From NCBI RefSeq assembly GCF_023715225.1, contig NZ_JAMBNS010000005.1, positions 124,001-188,000 on the forward strand: a stretch of 64,000 nt of DNA, in the 5' to 3' direction. Under the pieces are notes generated by a model that worked only from the letters and a program-made list of their open reading frames with translations, was not told the DNA's origin and ran no database searches. Origin of the DNA: Robertmurraya korlensis (GTDB lineage Bacteria; Bacillota; Bacilli; Bacillales; Cytobacillaceae). How positions within the stretch are numbered: the first letter of the stretch is position 1; each line of letters starts with the position of its first letter. A program made the position numbers and the translations under genes. Positions 34,786-44,502 of the stretch are shown here, piece by piece.

Positions 34786-36018
34786 TTGAACAATTTAACA
34801 GGTACAAAGCGTTTACAGCTGGCATTGCTTCTAGGGTCTCTGGCGATCTTAGGTCCGTTTACCATCGATATGTATTTACCTTCTTTTCCAACCATCGTAA
34901 AAGAGTTCGGTACAACGGCATCCTTCGTACAAATTAGTTTAACATCTTGTTTGTTAGGCTTAGGACTAGGGCAATTGATTATCGGCCCAATGAGTGATGT
35001 GCAAGGACGGAAAAAACCATTATTAATATTCCTTATAATGTATTTAGTTGCTTCTGCCATATGTGCATTTGCTCCGAATATTTATTTCTTTATTGCGGCA
35101 CGTTTCTTACAAGGCTTTTCAGCAGCAGGCGGGATCGTTATATCAAGAGCGGTGGTTCGCGATAAGTTTAGCGGAAGAGAATTAACGAAGTTTTTTGCGT
35201 TATTAACATTAGTAAGTAATCTAGGTCCAATTATCGCTCCTGTTGCAGGTGGCGCGATTCTAGCCTTTACGAATTGGACGGGAGTGTTTGTCGTTTTAAG
35301 TGTCGTGGGTCTGGTATTATTTTTCACTGTCTTTTCAAAGCTGGAAGAATCACTTCCGACGGAGAAACGCGTACCAAGTAACATTGGGCAAACATTTAGG
35401 AACTTTGGAACTTTATTAAAAGATCGTCAGTTTACAGGTTATGCCTTTACACAAGGATTCATTGTAGCTGGGATATTTGCTTATGTTTCAGGTACTCCAT
35501 TTGTCTATCAAAATATTTATGGAGTTTCACCACAGGTGTTTAGTTTATTATTCGGATTGAACGGAATTGGCTTGATTCTTGGAAGTCAGGCAGTAGGAAA
35601 ATTCGTAGACGTAATATCTGAAAAGACCTTTTTAGTCATAGGTTTGACCATGTCAAATGTATCAGGTGCTATTCTTCTTGTTGCGTTATTATTAAAGGCT
35701 CCATTAATTGCGGTTGTTATTCCTATCTTCTTCTTCGTTGCTTCGATCGGGATTATTGGAACCACATCGTTTTCACTTGCTATGGAGTCACAAGGGCATA
35801 TTGCTGGTAGCGCATCCGCACTATTAGGATTGTTACCATTTATTCTTGGCTCCATTTCGTCACCACTTGTTGGAATTGCAGGCGAGAATTCAGCCATTCC
35901 AATGGGATCCATTATCTTTGGTGCTAGCTTTCTAGCTTTTCTATCGTATTTCCTATTCGTCCGAAAGGCTACCATTTCAAAACCAGCTATCGAAGAACCT
36001 GGGAAAATATCAGTATAA
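34786..36018 (+). CDS. MFS drug transporter, Bcr/CflA family
   Basis: 410 residues, 12 membrane segments. FTIDMYLPSFPTI in TM1 and GPMSDVQGRKKPLL between TM2 and TM3 are typical of Bcr/CflA (DHA1) proton antiporters that export bicyclomycin, chloramphenicol or other compounds. TTG 34786 follows CGAGAGG. Monocistronic. Confidence 0.87.
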   Translation: MNNLTGTKRLQLALLLGSLAILGPFTIDMYLPSFPTIVKEFGTTASFVQISLTSCLLGLGLGQLIIGPMSDVQGRKKPLLIFLIMYLVASAICAFAPNIYFFIAARFLQGFSAAGGIVISRAVVRDKFSGRELTKFFALLTLVSNLGPIIAPVAGGAILAFTNWTGVFVVLSVVGLVLFFTVFSKLEESLPTEKRVPSNIGQTFRNFGTLLKDRQFTGYAFTQGFIVAGIFAYVSGTPFVYQNIYGVSPQVFSLLFGLNGIGLILGSQAVGKFVDVISEKTFLVIGLTMSNVSGAILLVALLLKAPLIAVVIPIFFFVASIGIIGTTSFSLAMESQGHIAGSASALLGLLPFILGSISSPLVGIAGENSAIPMGSIIFGASFLAFLSYFLFVRKATISKPAIEEPGKISV

Positions 36019-36023
36019 TTTCT

Positions 36024-36056
36024 AGACGCTATCCAAAACGGTAGCGTCTTCACTTT
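36024..36056 (+). terminator. Rho-independent terminator
   Basis: 8-bp stem AGACGCTA/TAGCGTCT with a T-rich tail. Confidence 0.75.
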
Positions 36057-36235
36057 TAAGATTGAGGTCATCCAAACGGTTGAAAATCATTGTATTTGAA
36101 TTCAAATTAACAAAGATAATCTAATGGTTGACACGTCATGTAGTTTCCGTTTCAGTAGGAAATCTGTCGTTTTCGTTATATAAGTAGTTGAAAAATAAGA
36201 AAGATTCATCTAATATAGAATCTAGCTTAATTGAA

Positions 36236-36540
36236 TAGTTTTCCAGAAAGTAAAGATGCCAAGATGGCTTAATAGGGAATCTGGTGAAAATCCAGAGCTG
36301 TACCCGCAACTGTAAGTGTGGACGAAATAAGAATACCACTGTGTGCATGCGTAATTCGTATGGATATGGGAAGGTCTTAGAGTAGAAGGAAGCACGAGTC
36401 AGGAAACCTGTCTTACTTTTATACGTTTCAGTTTCTCCGGGAATAGAGAAGGTGTTTCGATGGTGAGAATGGACTGTATTTCTGTTTGTCTTTTCATGCT
36501 TTCGATTCATCCGCTCCTTCCTGTGAGCGGATTTTTTTTA
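36236..36540 (+). ncRNA. Cobalamin riboswitch 1 (upstream copy) with terminator
   Basis: The conserved core is present: AGGGAA, GGTGAAAATCC, a GCTG-x-ACCCGCAACTGTAA block, and the B12 box in the variant GAGTCAGGAAACCTG (about 36396-36410). A strong terminator ATCCGCTC/GAGCGGAT plus T8 follows at 36509-36540. No gene lies between it and the second riboswitch, so the two act in series on the cobalamin operon. Confidence 0.9.
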
Positions 36541-36577
36541 TGGAAATTTTCATTAGGTTAATAAATTCATAGTTTAC

Positions 36578-36840
36578 TTGATAGGTGCAAAAGAACAATC
36601 TTTTGCTTAAAAGGGAAGAACGGTGAAAAGCCGTCGCGGTACCCGCCACTGTATTGGGGAGCTTTGTTACAATTGGTCACTGAGTAAAATCGGGAAGACG
36701 TAACAAAAGCAAGGAACCAAAGCCAGGAGACCTGCCTATTAAGTGTATCACAAACCTACGGGACTATAGGTAGATGTGTAGAAGAAGTACATTCCGTATG
36801 TTCTTATGCACCTCTATTTGTAGGGGTGCTTTTTTATTGT
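36578..36840 (+). ncRNA. Cobalamin riboswitch 2 with terminator
   Basis: Canonical aptamer: AAGGGAAGAACGGTGAAAAG, then a GTACCCGCCACTGTA block and the B12 box AGCCAGGAGACCTGCC (36721-36736). The expression platform ends with stem GCACCTCTA/TAGGGGTGC and T7 (36808-36836), just before cbiW. When adenosylcobalamin binds, the terminator should form and switch off the operon. Confidence 0.95.
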
Positions 36841-36863
36841 AAAAATGTAAGGGAGTGGAAAAC

Positions 36864-37247
36864 ATGACAACATGGAATTTAGAGGGGACGAAGCATCACA
36901 TTTTGATTTGCAATGGAAGTAGTTGCATGAGAAAAGGGGGAGAAGAAGTAACGCAAGCGATTCGTGATGAAATTAAACAGTTGGAGTTAGACGACAAGGT
37001 ACATACTACAAGAACGAGATGTAATGGAAGGTGTAAGGATGCCTGTGTCACCATTGTGTATCCAGAAGGCATCTGGTATAAGGCACTTACAGAGGACATA
37101 GGACGAGAAATCGTTCGGAGTCACATCGGACAAGGAAAGATACTAGAGGAATCTGTTGTTTATACCTACGACCAGGAAGGTTTCGTAGCACCTGAAAACT
37201 CAGATAGCATTGAGGGAATTTCTAAGAAAGTGAAAGAAGAGGTATAA
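36864..37247 (+). CDS. cbiW: CbiW, thioredoxin-like [2Fe-2S] protein of cobalamin operon
   Basis: 127 residues. A thioredoxin-like ferredoxin fold with four Cys in CNGSSC and CNGRCKDAC, suited to a [2Fe-2S] cluster. It is the first gene of the P. megaterium cobI operon too, where its role, probably redox support of CbiH60 or CbiX, is not settled. ATG 36864 follows AAGGGAG; an in-frame GTG at 36855 overlaps that site. Confidence 0.85.
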   Translation: MTTWNLEGTKHHILICNGSSCMRKGGEEVTQAIRDEIKQLELDDKVHTTRTRCNGRCKDACVTIVYPEGIWYKALTEDIGREIVRSHIGQGKILEESVVYTYDQEGFVAPENSDSIEGISKKVKEEV

Positions 37248-37250
37248 CCT

Positions 37251-37964
37251 ATGGAATTTATCATGTTTGCCCTACTTGCCGTATTTATTGGCATGAGACA
37301 TGGAATCGACGGCGACCATGTAGCAGCGATTGCTGACATGGTTGGAAGTGAGCAGCGAAAGAAGAAACAACTTACTCTTGGTGTGATGTATGCGATAGGC
37401 CACGGAATGATTGTCATGGTTATTGGAGTGTTATTTATTTATATTGGTCTACAACTTCCAGAAGCAACAAAGCAAGTACTAGAAATGCTCGTGAGCTTCA
37501 CCCTTATTTTGCTCGGAGTGTTTATTATTTGGTCTATTTTTCAACAGAAGAAAGATTACGAGTATAAAAGTCGACTACGAATTGTCGTTGAGTTCTTCCA
37601 TAACCTTACTAGTAAGGTAACATCCAGTACAAAATCGAACCCACTATCGCCTACGAAACTCGGTGCTATAGGAGCATTTATTATTGGTATTCTTCACGGC
37701 ATTGGTGTAGAAAGCCCGACGCAAATTGCGATCATTTCTAATGCGATGGGACTTGATAATATTACCGTCGCCCTCATTCAACTGACATTATTCGTTATTG
37801 GATTACTCGTCGCTACAATCGGAATGACATTCTGTTTATCATGGGGATTTATGAAAGCTAGAGTGAAAGATAGGCTATTTTTACTATTAGGCACCGTAAC
37901 TGGAACTTATAGCTTAGGACTCGGAATTTTTATGATGGTGGAACTAGTGAAAGGAGGAGCGTAA
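37251..37964 (+). CDS. NiCoT/NicO-family cobalt (nickel) transporter
   Basis: 237 residues, about six membrane segments. RHGIDGDHVAAIAD is the HX4DH metal-selectivity signature in the second helix, and GFIIGILHGIG-like LHGIGVESPT is the second conserved loop. Inside a B12-repressed cobalamin operon it should import Co2+ for CbiX. Four nt after cbiW. The P. megaterium operon as I recall it lacks a transporter at this place. Confidence 0.82.
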   Translation: MEFIMFALLAVFIGMRHGIDGDHVAAIADMVGSEQRKKKQLTLGVMYAIGHGMIVMVIGVLFIYIGLQLPEATKQVLEMLVSFTLILLGVFIIWSIFQQKKDYEYKSRLRIVVEFFHNLTSKVTSSTKSNPLSPTKLGAIGAFIIGILHGIGVESPTQIAIISNAMGLDNITVALIQLTLFVIGLLVATIGMTFCLSWGFMKARVKDRLFLLLGTVTGTYSLGLGIFMMVELVKGGA

Positions 37965-39539
37965 TTGAAAGGAAAGCTGTTAGTCATAGGTTTTGGTCCC
38001 GGAAGTGAGGAGCATATTACGGACCGGGCAAAAAAAGCTCTTCAAGAAAGTGATATGATCATCGGTTACAAAACGTATGTAGACCTGATTGAAGGATTAC
38101 TCGACGGACAAGAAATCATCAGCACAGGGATGACAGAAGAAGTAAGTCGAGCTCAAGAGGCAGTGAGGCAGGCCGAACTCGGAAAAAAAGTGGCAGTGAT
38201 TTCTAGTGGTGATGCGGGTGTGTACGGAATGGCTGGCCTAATGTATGAAGTGTTGGTGGAAAAAGGCTGGAAACAAGATACGGGTGTTGAAGTTGAAGTG
38301 GTGCCAGGAATTTCAGCCATAAATTCATGCGCGTCGCTATTAGGTGCCCCAGTTATGCATGATGCTTGTACGATAAGCCTGAGTGATCATCTGACACCTT
38401 GGAGCTTGATTGAACAACGAATTGAAGCAGCTGCTCAATCGGATTTTGTGATTGCTTTGTACAACCCAATGAGTGGGAGAAGAACCCGACAAATTGTTGA
38501 GGCACAACGGATCCTATTGAAATATCGCTCTCCGGAGACACCGGTTGGACTTGTAAAAAGTGCCTATCGAGATCGTCAAAGCATTACGCGAACCACATTA
38601 GAAGATATGCTAAATCACGAAATCGGCATGTTAACAACCGTGCTGATTGGAAACTCGTCGACGTTCTATTACGACGACTTGATGATTACCCCAAGAGGTT
38701 ACCAGCGAAAGTATACTTTGAGTCAAAAGGAACAACCCCTGAAACCACATCAACGATTGAAAAAGGAAGCAGAGCCTTGGGCGTTAGAGCAGGAAGTAAG
38801 CATTTCTTCAAGAGAAATTGCGGATGAAGCCTTACAACTGATATTAAGCGAAAGCAATCAACAAAAACCGTACATCCAACAACCCATTCAATCAATCTTT
38901 GAAGTGTCTGTTAGTCCGGGTGTTGCAAACAAAAAATTCACACCGAAGCAAATGATCACACTAGCTGAGATGGTTGGTGAACACGGAAGCATGGAGTATA
39001 CACCAGACCATCATATTAAGCTTCAAGTTCAAACCGCTAATCCAGATCGTGTGATAAGTGAGCTAGAAGAGGTTGGTTTTCTGCTCGCCCCTGTTGGCGA
39101 TGTGTTAACACTGAAGGCCTGTGATTTTTGTGAAGGTGAAAAGAAGGATAGCATTCCTTATGCAGAATCATTACAGGCAACACTTGGTGGAATGGAGCTG
39201 CCCAAAGAACTAAAAATCGGATTTAACGGTTGTGGAATGGCGTGCTTTGGCGCGGTTCGTGAAGATATTGGCATTGTATTTAGAAAAGGTGCCTTTGATT
39301 TATTTCTAGGAGGAAAAACCATCGGAAGAAACGCACACTCTGGACAAATTGTCGCAGAAGGGATTGCTGCGGACGAAATCGTTGCACTTGTAGAGAGAAT
39401 CGTACAAGAGTATAAGCAAAAAGGACATCCGAACGAACGGTTCCATAAATTCTTTAAGCGGGTGAAGAACGTGTCCGGCTTTGAATTTCAAGACATTTCA
39501 CCTTTGTTAAAAATAGAGCCCGCACCTTGTGGAGATTAA
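37965..39539 (+). CDS. cbiH: CbiH60, cobalt-factor III C17-methyltransferase/ring-contraction enzyme
   Basis: 524 residues against about 250 for CbiH alone. The N-terminal part (1-245) is a precorrin-type SAM methyltransferase (GFGPGSEEHIT, SSGDAGVYGMAG). The C-terminal part (about 295-524) resembles half of a sulfite reductase with Cys at about 386, 389, 423 and 427 (CDFC, NGCGMAC) for a [4Fe-4S] cluster. This long form in P. megaterium makes cobalt-precorrin-4 by ring contraction. TTG start immediately after the transporter stop, with AAAGGAGG upstream. Confidence 0.92.
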   Translation: MKGKLLVIGFGPGSEEHITDRAKKALQESDMIIGYKTYVDLIEGLLDGQEIISTGMTEEVSRAQEAVRQAELGKKVAVISSGDAGVYGMAGLMYEVLVEKGWKQDTGVEVEVVPGISAINSCASLLGAPVMHDACTISLSDHLTPWSLIEQRIEAAAQSDFVIALYNPMSGRRTRQIVEAQRILLKYRSPETPVGLVKSAYRDRQSITRTTLEDMLNHEIGMLTTVLIGNSSTFYYDDLMITPRGYQRKYTLSQKEQPLKPHQRLKKEAEPWALEQEVSISSREIADEALQLILSESNQQKPYIQQPIQSIFEVSVSPGVANKKFTPKQMITLAEMVGEHGSMEYTPDHHIKLQVQTANPDRVISELEEVGFLLAPVGDVLTLKACDFCEGEKKDSIPYAESLQATLGGMELPKELKIGFNGCGMACFGAVREDIGIVFRKGAFDLFLGGKTIGRNAHSGQIVAEGIAADEIVALVERIVQEYKQKGHPNERFHKFFKRVKNVSGFEFQDISPLLKIEPAPCGD

Positions 39540-39591
39540 GGGTTTCTATTTATTTACATTTGAAGGTTATCAGAGAGTGGATTATCTGATG

Positions 39592-39830
39592 TAACGGTCT
39601 TCATTATGTTGATGAAGACCGTTACGAAGCGAATGTTCAGAGGAAACAACCTTCATATGGCTTATGAAGGTCGTTACAAAGCAAAACTACCGAGCTAACG
39701 CCCTTCATCAAACTTATGACGGACATTATAAAGCAAATCAACCGATCAAACGCCCTTCATCCAACCCATGAAGTACATTACATGGATTTTATATCAATCT
39801 AACGCGCTTTTTTAATATGAACAGATTGCC
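39592..39830 (+). repeat. 52-bp tandem palindromic repeat, about 4.5 copies
   Basis: Units begin at 39592, 39644, 39696, 39748 and, partly, 39800, all exactly 52 nt apart. Each has TAACG-x-CCTTCAT, a short loop and ATGAAGG-x-CGTTA, then AAAGCAAA and a CCGATC-like end. Unit 1 is a perfect 12-bp hairpin (AACGGTCTTCAT/ATGAAGACCGTT); later units decay. Lies in the 328-bp gap between cbiH60 and cbiX. No coding frame. Confidence 0.8.
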
Positions 39831-39867
39831 AAAAGGCAGCCACAAAAACATTTAAGGAGGATAATAC

Positions 39868-40779
39868 ATGAAAGCTATCTTATTCGTCGGCCACGGGAGC
39901 AGAGACCACGAGGGCAATGACCAAGTCCGTGAGTTTATCAACAATCTTAGAGCATATATAGATGCATCAATCCTTGTAGAAACCTGTTTTCTAGAATTCG
40001 AGAGACCAACCGTTGGACAAGGTATTGATTTATGTGTGGAAAAAGACGCTATAGAAATTGCGGTAATCCCGATCATGCTTCTTCAAGCGGGTCATTCTAA
40101 AATTCATATTCCAGGAGCGATTGATGAAGCAAAGGCGAAATATCCTCATATTTCATTCACATATGGACGACCGATTGGGATTCATGAAGAAGCTTTAGAG
40201 ATCTTACAAACGAGATTAATAGAAGCAGGAGAAGATCTGGACTCTCCAGGTGAAGATACGTCGATTCTTCTCCTAGGTCGCGGCGGTAGCGATCCGGATG
40301 CCAATAGTGATTTATACAAGATTGGCAGACTTCTATGGGAGAAAACAAAGTATACAATTGTTGAGCCCGCCTTTATGGGTGTCACTGACCCTCTAGTACA
40401 AGCAGGAATTGAACGATGTATCAAGCTTGGAGCAAAGAAAGTAATCATTTTACCTTATTTCCTTTTTACAGGTATTTTAATTAAGCGCCTAGAAGAACTA
40501 GTTTTAGAGTTTCAAAAAAGCTTCCCTGGTATTGAATTCCAACTTGCTAACTATTTTGGTTTTCACCCTAAGCTACAAACCATTCTACTAAATCGAGCAG
40601 AAGAAGCGCTTCAAGGGGAAGTGAAAATGAATTGTGACACATGCCAATATCGTGTAAATGCGATGGAGTTTATCGGCCATCATCACCATCACGACCATGA
40701 TCACGATCATCATCACGACCATCACCATGAGCACCATCACCATACCCACCATGACGAAAAGGCAGGGAGCGCCAAGTGA
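39868..40779 (+). CDS. cbiX: CbiX, sirohydrochlorin cobaltochelatase with His-rich tail
   Basis: 303 residues, long CbiX. Two chelatase half-domains: the first begins ILFVGHGSRDHEGN, the second ILLLGRGGSDPDAN; the catalytic His is in AGHSKIHIP. The MNCDTC motif (about 253-258) is the MxCxxC that binds a [4Fe-4S] cluster in P. megaterium. The tail (about 270-297) has more than 20 His, probably a cobalt store. It inserts Co2+ into sirohydrochlorin. The repeat element precedes it, so it may be transcribed partly on its own. Confidence 0.95.
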   Translation: MKAILFVGHGSRDHEGNDQVREFINNLRAYIDASILVETCFLEFERPTVGQGIDLCVEKDAIEIAVIPIMLLQAGHSKIHIPGAIDEAKAKYPHISFTYGRPIGIHEEALEILQTRLIEAGEDLDSPGEDTSILLLGRGGSDPDANSDLYKIGRLLWEKTKYTIVEPAFMGVTDPLVQAGIERCIKLGAKKVIILPYFLFTGILIKRLEELVLEFQKSFPGIEFQLANYFGFHPKLQTILLNRAEEALQGEVKMNCDTCQYRVNAMEFIGHHHHHDHDHDHHHDHHHEHHHHTHHDEKAGSAK

Positions 40780-41549
40780 TTTTCATGTTAGCTGGAACAA
40801 GTGACGCAAGGGCATTAGCTATCGAAATAAAGACTGAAGGTCATAAGCTACTTACAACAGTCGTAACTGATAACGCCGCAATTGAAATGAACAAGTTAAA
40901 CATTCCTGTCCATATTGGTCGATTATCAGCTGATGAAATGATCCATCTTATTGAGTCAAAGGGAGCTACCACAGTTATCGACGCGAGCCATCCATTTGCT
41001 GAGGAAGCGTCCAAAAATGCCATTCTAGCAGCCAAACATTTACGGCTCCCGTATATTCGTTACGAACGAGCATCACAAACATTTCATTACGAAAAATTAA
41101 CAGTAGTCTCATCCTACAAAGAAGCAGCCCAACTTGCCGCTACCAAACAAGGCGTCATTATGCTAACAACGGGGAGTAAAACATTACAAGTGTTTACCGA
41201 GGTATTACTGGACAAGCCTGATATCCGACTTGTAGCTCGAATGCTCCCACGTTTAGACAATATGGAAAAATGTGAGCAACTTGGATTTCCACAAAAAAAC
41301 ATCATCGCTATTCAAGGACCCTTCACTAAGGAGTTTGACCAAGCGCTTTATAAGCAATATGAAGTCAACGTCATAGTTACAAAAGAAAGTGGTAAAGTCG
41401 GCTCGGTTGACGAAAAAGTGGAGGCAGCCAAGGAATTAGGTATCGAGATCATTATGATAGCCAGACCAAACATGGACTATGGTATAAGCTATTCAGAGTT
41501 CTCCCCCATACTAAAAGCATTAAAAGGAGAGGAATCAAATGGATTTTAA
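40776..41549 (+). CDS. cbiJ: CbiJ, cobalt-precorrin-6A reductase
   Basis: 257 residues. MLAGTSDARALA at the N-terminus, IDASHPFA near residue 70 and the late VTKESGKVGSVDEKV segment are standard for CbiJ/CobK. It reduces the C18-C19 bond of cobalt-precorrin-6A with NAD(P)H. GTG 40776 has GGGAG 6 nt upstream and overlaps the cbiX stop by 4 nt. The next gene overlaps by 11 nt. Confidence 0.93.
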   Translation: MIFMLAGTSDARALAIEIKTEGHKLLTTVVTDNAAIEMNKLNIPVHIGRLSADEMIHLIESKGATTVIDASHPFAEEASKNAILAAKHLRLPYIRYERASQTFHYEKLTVVSSYKEAAQLAATKQGVIMLTTGSKTLQVFTEVLLDKPDIRLVARMLPRLDNMEKCEQLGFPQKNIIAIQGPFTKEFDQALYKQYEVNVIVTKESGKVGSVDEKVEAAKELGIEIIMIARPNMDYGISYSEFSPILKALKGEESNGF

Positions 41550-42186
41550 AACAGAATTTAAACCATTAACCGTTCAACCAGAGGAAATTGAAGGAATTAG
41601 TTTTCAAATGATTGATGATGAGGTCGGAGAGCATCAATATTCTCCTGAACAATACAGGGTCGTTCAACGAGTGATTCATGCTTCAGCCGATTTTGAACTC
41701 GGAAAAAGTCTCTTATTTCATCCCCAAGCCATGGAAGCAGGAATCCAAGCTATTCGCAGTGGAAAAAAAGTCGTTGCTGACGTTCAAATGGTGCAATCAG
41801 GTGTGAATAAAACCAGAATTGAAAAGTTTGGCGGAGAGGTAAATGTATACATATCCGATCCTGACGTTATGACAGAAGCGAAACGATTAAACACAACAAG
41901 AGCAATTATTGCAACAAGAAAAGCGATTAAAGAAGCAGAAGGTGGCATTTTTGCTATTGGCAATGCACCAACTGCCTTATTAGAGCTGATTCGCTTGATT
42001 AAAGACGAGGATGCAAAGCCCGGTCTTATTATAGGATTACCGGTTGGATTTGTTTCTGCCGCCGAATCAAAGGAAGAACTCGCGAAGCTAGATGTACCGT
42101 TTATCACGAACATCGGCAGAAAGGGCGGTAGTACGGTGACGGTTGCTGCATTGAATGCTATTTCCATTCTTGCTGATCAGGTATAA
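41539..42186 (+). CDS. cbiC: CbiC, cobalt-precorrin-8 methylmutase
   Basis: 215 residues. VIHASADFELGKSLLFHP carries the catalytic His; DVQMVQSGVNK and the late GLPVGFVSAAESKEEL segment are conserved. It moves the C11 methyl to C12, giving cobyrinate. AAAGGAGAGG precedes ATG 41539. Confidence 0.95.
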   Translation: MDFKTEFKPLTVQPEEIEGISFQMIDDEVGEHQYSPEQYRVVQRVIHASADFELGKSLLFHPQAMEAGIQAIRSGKKVVADVQMVQSGVNKTRIEKFGGEVNVYISDPDVMTEAKRLNTTRAIIATRKAIKEAEGGIFAIGNAPTALLELIRLIKDEDAKPGLIIGLPVGFVSAAESKEELAKLDVPFITNIGRKGGSTVTVAALNAISILADQV

Positions 42187-42190
42187 AACG

Positions 42191-43291
42191 ATGGTCGAGC
42201 AAGTCAAAGAGGAGAAAAAGCTAAGGCAGGGCTACACAACTGGAGCTTGTGCGACTGCCGCGACGAAAGCGGCACTCATCGCATTAATTACCGGGGAGGA
42301 TCAGACAGAGTCAACGATTTTTCTCCCAGTGGGACGCTTTGTGACCTTCGCTATTGAGAGTTGTCAGGCTTCCGTTACCATAGCAGAAGCTTCTGTCATT
42401 AAAGATGGAGGAGACGATCCAGATGCTACCCATGAAGCGGAAATCATCTCTACTGTTACATGGTCGAAAGAATCCGGAATTACTCTCGATGGAGGGATTG
42501 GGGTCGGTAGGGTGACGAAACCTGGTCTCCCTGTTTCGGTTGGGGAGGCAGCCATTAATCCTGTTCCTCGAAAAATGATTCTCGGTGTTGCACAAGAAGT
42601 GTTACAGGCTTTCAAAGTAGAAAAAGGAATCAAGATTGTCATAAGCGTGCCAGCTGGTGAAGAGATTGCCAAAAAGACCTTAAATGGCCGATTAGGTATT
42701 CTTGGTGGGATCTCCATATTAGGAACGAGAGGAATTGTAGTTCCCTTTTCTACGTCTGCCTATAAAGCAAGCATTGTCCAAGCGATTAGTGTGGCTCGTG
42801 CAAGTGGTTGCGAGCAAATCGTTATTACTACCGGTGGTCGAAGTGAAAAATATGCGATGAAACTGTATCCTCATTTACCAGAAGAAGCCTTTGTTGAAAT
42901 GGGAGACTTCGTTGGATTTTCTTTAAAACAATGCAAAAAGCAAGGTGTGAAGAAGGTTTCGATGGTGGGAATGATGGGCAAGTTTTCAAAGGTAGCACAA
43001 GGTGTCATGATGGTTCACTCCAAAAGTGCACCGATTGATTTTGGATTTTTAGCAGAAATGGCAGCGCGAGCTGGAGCGCACGAGGAACTGTTGAATGATA
43101 TTAAGGGAGCAAATACAGCGTCACAGGTTGGAGATATGATGTCCGAGTCAGGATATCATCAGTTCTTCGATTTGCTATGTGAGTCCTGCTGTAGTGAGGC
43201 CTTAAAAGAAGTGAATGGTGGTTTGGAAGTGGATACAACCATCTATACATTAAAAGGAGAATTATTAGGAAAGGCGGTGCGACAAGGATGA
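42191..43291 (+). CDS. cbiD: CbiD, cobalt-precorrin-5B C1-methyltransferase
   Basis: 366 residues. The start region [19 protein letters not shown] and the [19 protein letters not shown]-like segment are diagnostic. It methylates C1 in the anaerobic pathway, so its presence marks the early-cobalt route. ATG 42191 (4 nt after the cbiC stop) is preferred over the in-frame 42155, which lies inside cbiC. Confidence 0.94.
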   Translation: MVEQVKEEKKLRQGYTTGACATAATKAALIALITGEDQTESTIFLPVGRFVTFAIESCQASVTIAEASVIKDGGDDPDATHEAEIISTVTWSKESGITLDGGIGVGRVTKPGLPVSVGEAAINPVPRKMILGVAQEVLQAFKVEKGIKIVISVPAGEEIAKKTLNGRLGILGGISILGTRGIVVPFSTSAYKASIVQAISVARASGCEQIVITTGGRSEKYAMKLYPHLPEEAFVEMGDFVGFSLKQCKKQGVKKVSMVGMMGKFSKVAQGVMMVHSKSAPIDFGFLAEMAARAGAHEELLNDIKGANTASQVGDMMSESGYHQFFDLLCESCCSEALKEVNGGLEVDTTIYTLKGELLGKAVRQG

Positions 43292-44502
43292 AATCTATTA
43301 AAATGATTGGAATTGGTGATGACGGGAAGAAAAGCCTTCTTCCTCAATATGAAGATTGGATTTATGAAAGCGAGTTATTAGTAGGAGGACACCGGCAGTT
43401 AGCTTATTTTCCAGACTACACAGGCGAAACCCTTCCCATTGAAGGTGAACTAACTAGCTTAGTAGAAAAAATTCAAACCGAGACTAAAAGTATTGTTATT
43501 CTAGCGTCCGGAGATCCACTATTCTTTGGAATCGGAAGCTATCTTTCTAGTAAGCTAAATTTAGAAATTTTTCCTTATTTAAGCTCGATCCAGCTAGCTT
43601 TTGCAAAAATGGGTGAACGCTGGCAAGATGCACATGTAGAAAGTGTTCACGGAAGAAGTATGATAGGGTTAGCGCAGCGCATAGATGGAAAGCCGAAGGT
43701 CGCGATTCTAACGGATTCTGAAAACTCCCCAAACAAAATTGCCGATTATCTTCTGTCCTTTGGAATGACCGAGTATGAAGCATTTGTTGGAGAAAATTTA
43801 GGGGGAGATCAAGAAAGAGTCGGCTGGTATCAACTTGAAGAAATGAGAAACATCGAGTTCTCTTCTTTAAATGTTGTTATTTTGAAAAAGGTAAAGACTG
43901 GTCCGACATGGCCGATTGGAATTGAGGATCATGAATTTATTCAAAGAAAGCCGGATAAAGGGCTCATTACAAAAAAAGAAGTTCGCGTGTTAAGCGTTAG
44001 TGCTCTTCAACTCCAAAGAAACAGTGTCGTTTGGGACATTGGGACCTGTACCGGTTCAGTTGCAATTGAAGCTGGAAAAATTGCTCGGGATGGGCAAATT
44101 TTTGCTATTGAAAAAAACGAAGCGGATCTGGAAAATTGCAAACAAAACCTAGCGAAATTCCGTGTTGATGCCACCGTTGTTCATGGGAAAGCTCCCGAAA
44201 AATTAGATCAGTTCCCCTCTCCAGATGCCGTGTTTATCGGCGGAACAGCAGGTGGGATGGAGGAAATCCTAGGGCTTTGCTGTGAAAGGCTTAATCACAA
44301 CGGTCGCATTGTTCTAAACGCGGTTACGATTGAAAACTTAGCGGAAGCCATGGCTGTTTTTAAAAAGAATCACTTCACAACAGAGGTAACGCTAGCACAA
44401 ATTTCAAGAAGCAAGCCTATTTTAAATTTGACTCGCTTTGATGCGTTAAATCCCATTTATATTATTACGGCCAAAAGAGAGGACGGAGAAGAAACATGCT
44501 AG
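43288..44502 (+). CDS. cbiET: CbiET fusion, cobalt-precorrin-7 C5,15-methyltransferase/C12-decarboxylase
   Basis: 404 residues. N-terminal CbiE methyltransferase (1-195; [24 protein letters not shown]) joined to CbiT (about 205-404; [18 protein letters not shown] as SAM motif [14 protein letters not shown]). The fused order is E then T, as in CobL and the P. megaterium protein. Four-nt overlap with cbiD, seven with cbiL. Confidence 0.94.
   Translation: MKSIKMIGIGDDGKKSLLPQYEDWIYESELLVGGHRQLAYFPDYTGETLPIEGELTSLVEKIQTETKSIVILASGDPLFFGIGSYLSSKLNLEIFPYLSSIQLAFAKMGERWQDAHVESVHGRSMIGLAQRIDGKPKVAILTDSENSPNKIADYLLSFGMTEYEAFVGENLGGDQERVGWYQLEEMRNIEFSSLNVVILKKVKTGPTWPIGIEDHEFIQRKPDKGLITKKEVRVLSVSALQLQRNSVVWDIGTCTGSVAIEAGKIARDGQIFAIEKNEADLENCKQNLAKFRVDATVVHGKAPEKLDQFPSPDAVFIGGTAGGMEEILGLCCERLNHNGRIVLNAVTIENLAEAMAVFKKNHFTTEVTLAQISRSKPILNLTRFDALNPIYIITAKREDGEETC

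Noticed and set aside
35586-36071. 161-codon minus-strand frame over the Bcr/CflA gene
   Set aside because: Antisense to a well-supported transporter; no start signals.
36136-36510. 124-codon minus-strand frame upstream of cbiW
   Set aside because: It lies across the first cobalamin riboswitch, which explains the sequence better.
39592-39830. CRISPR array
   Set aside because: Units are contiguous and decaying, with no unique spacers and no cas genes.
40675-40760. Low-complexity CAT/CAC repeat
   Set aside because: It encodes the in-frame His-rich tail of CbiX, a known family trait.
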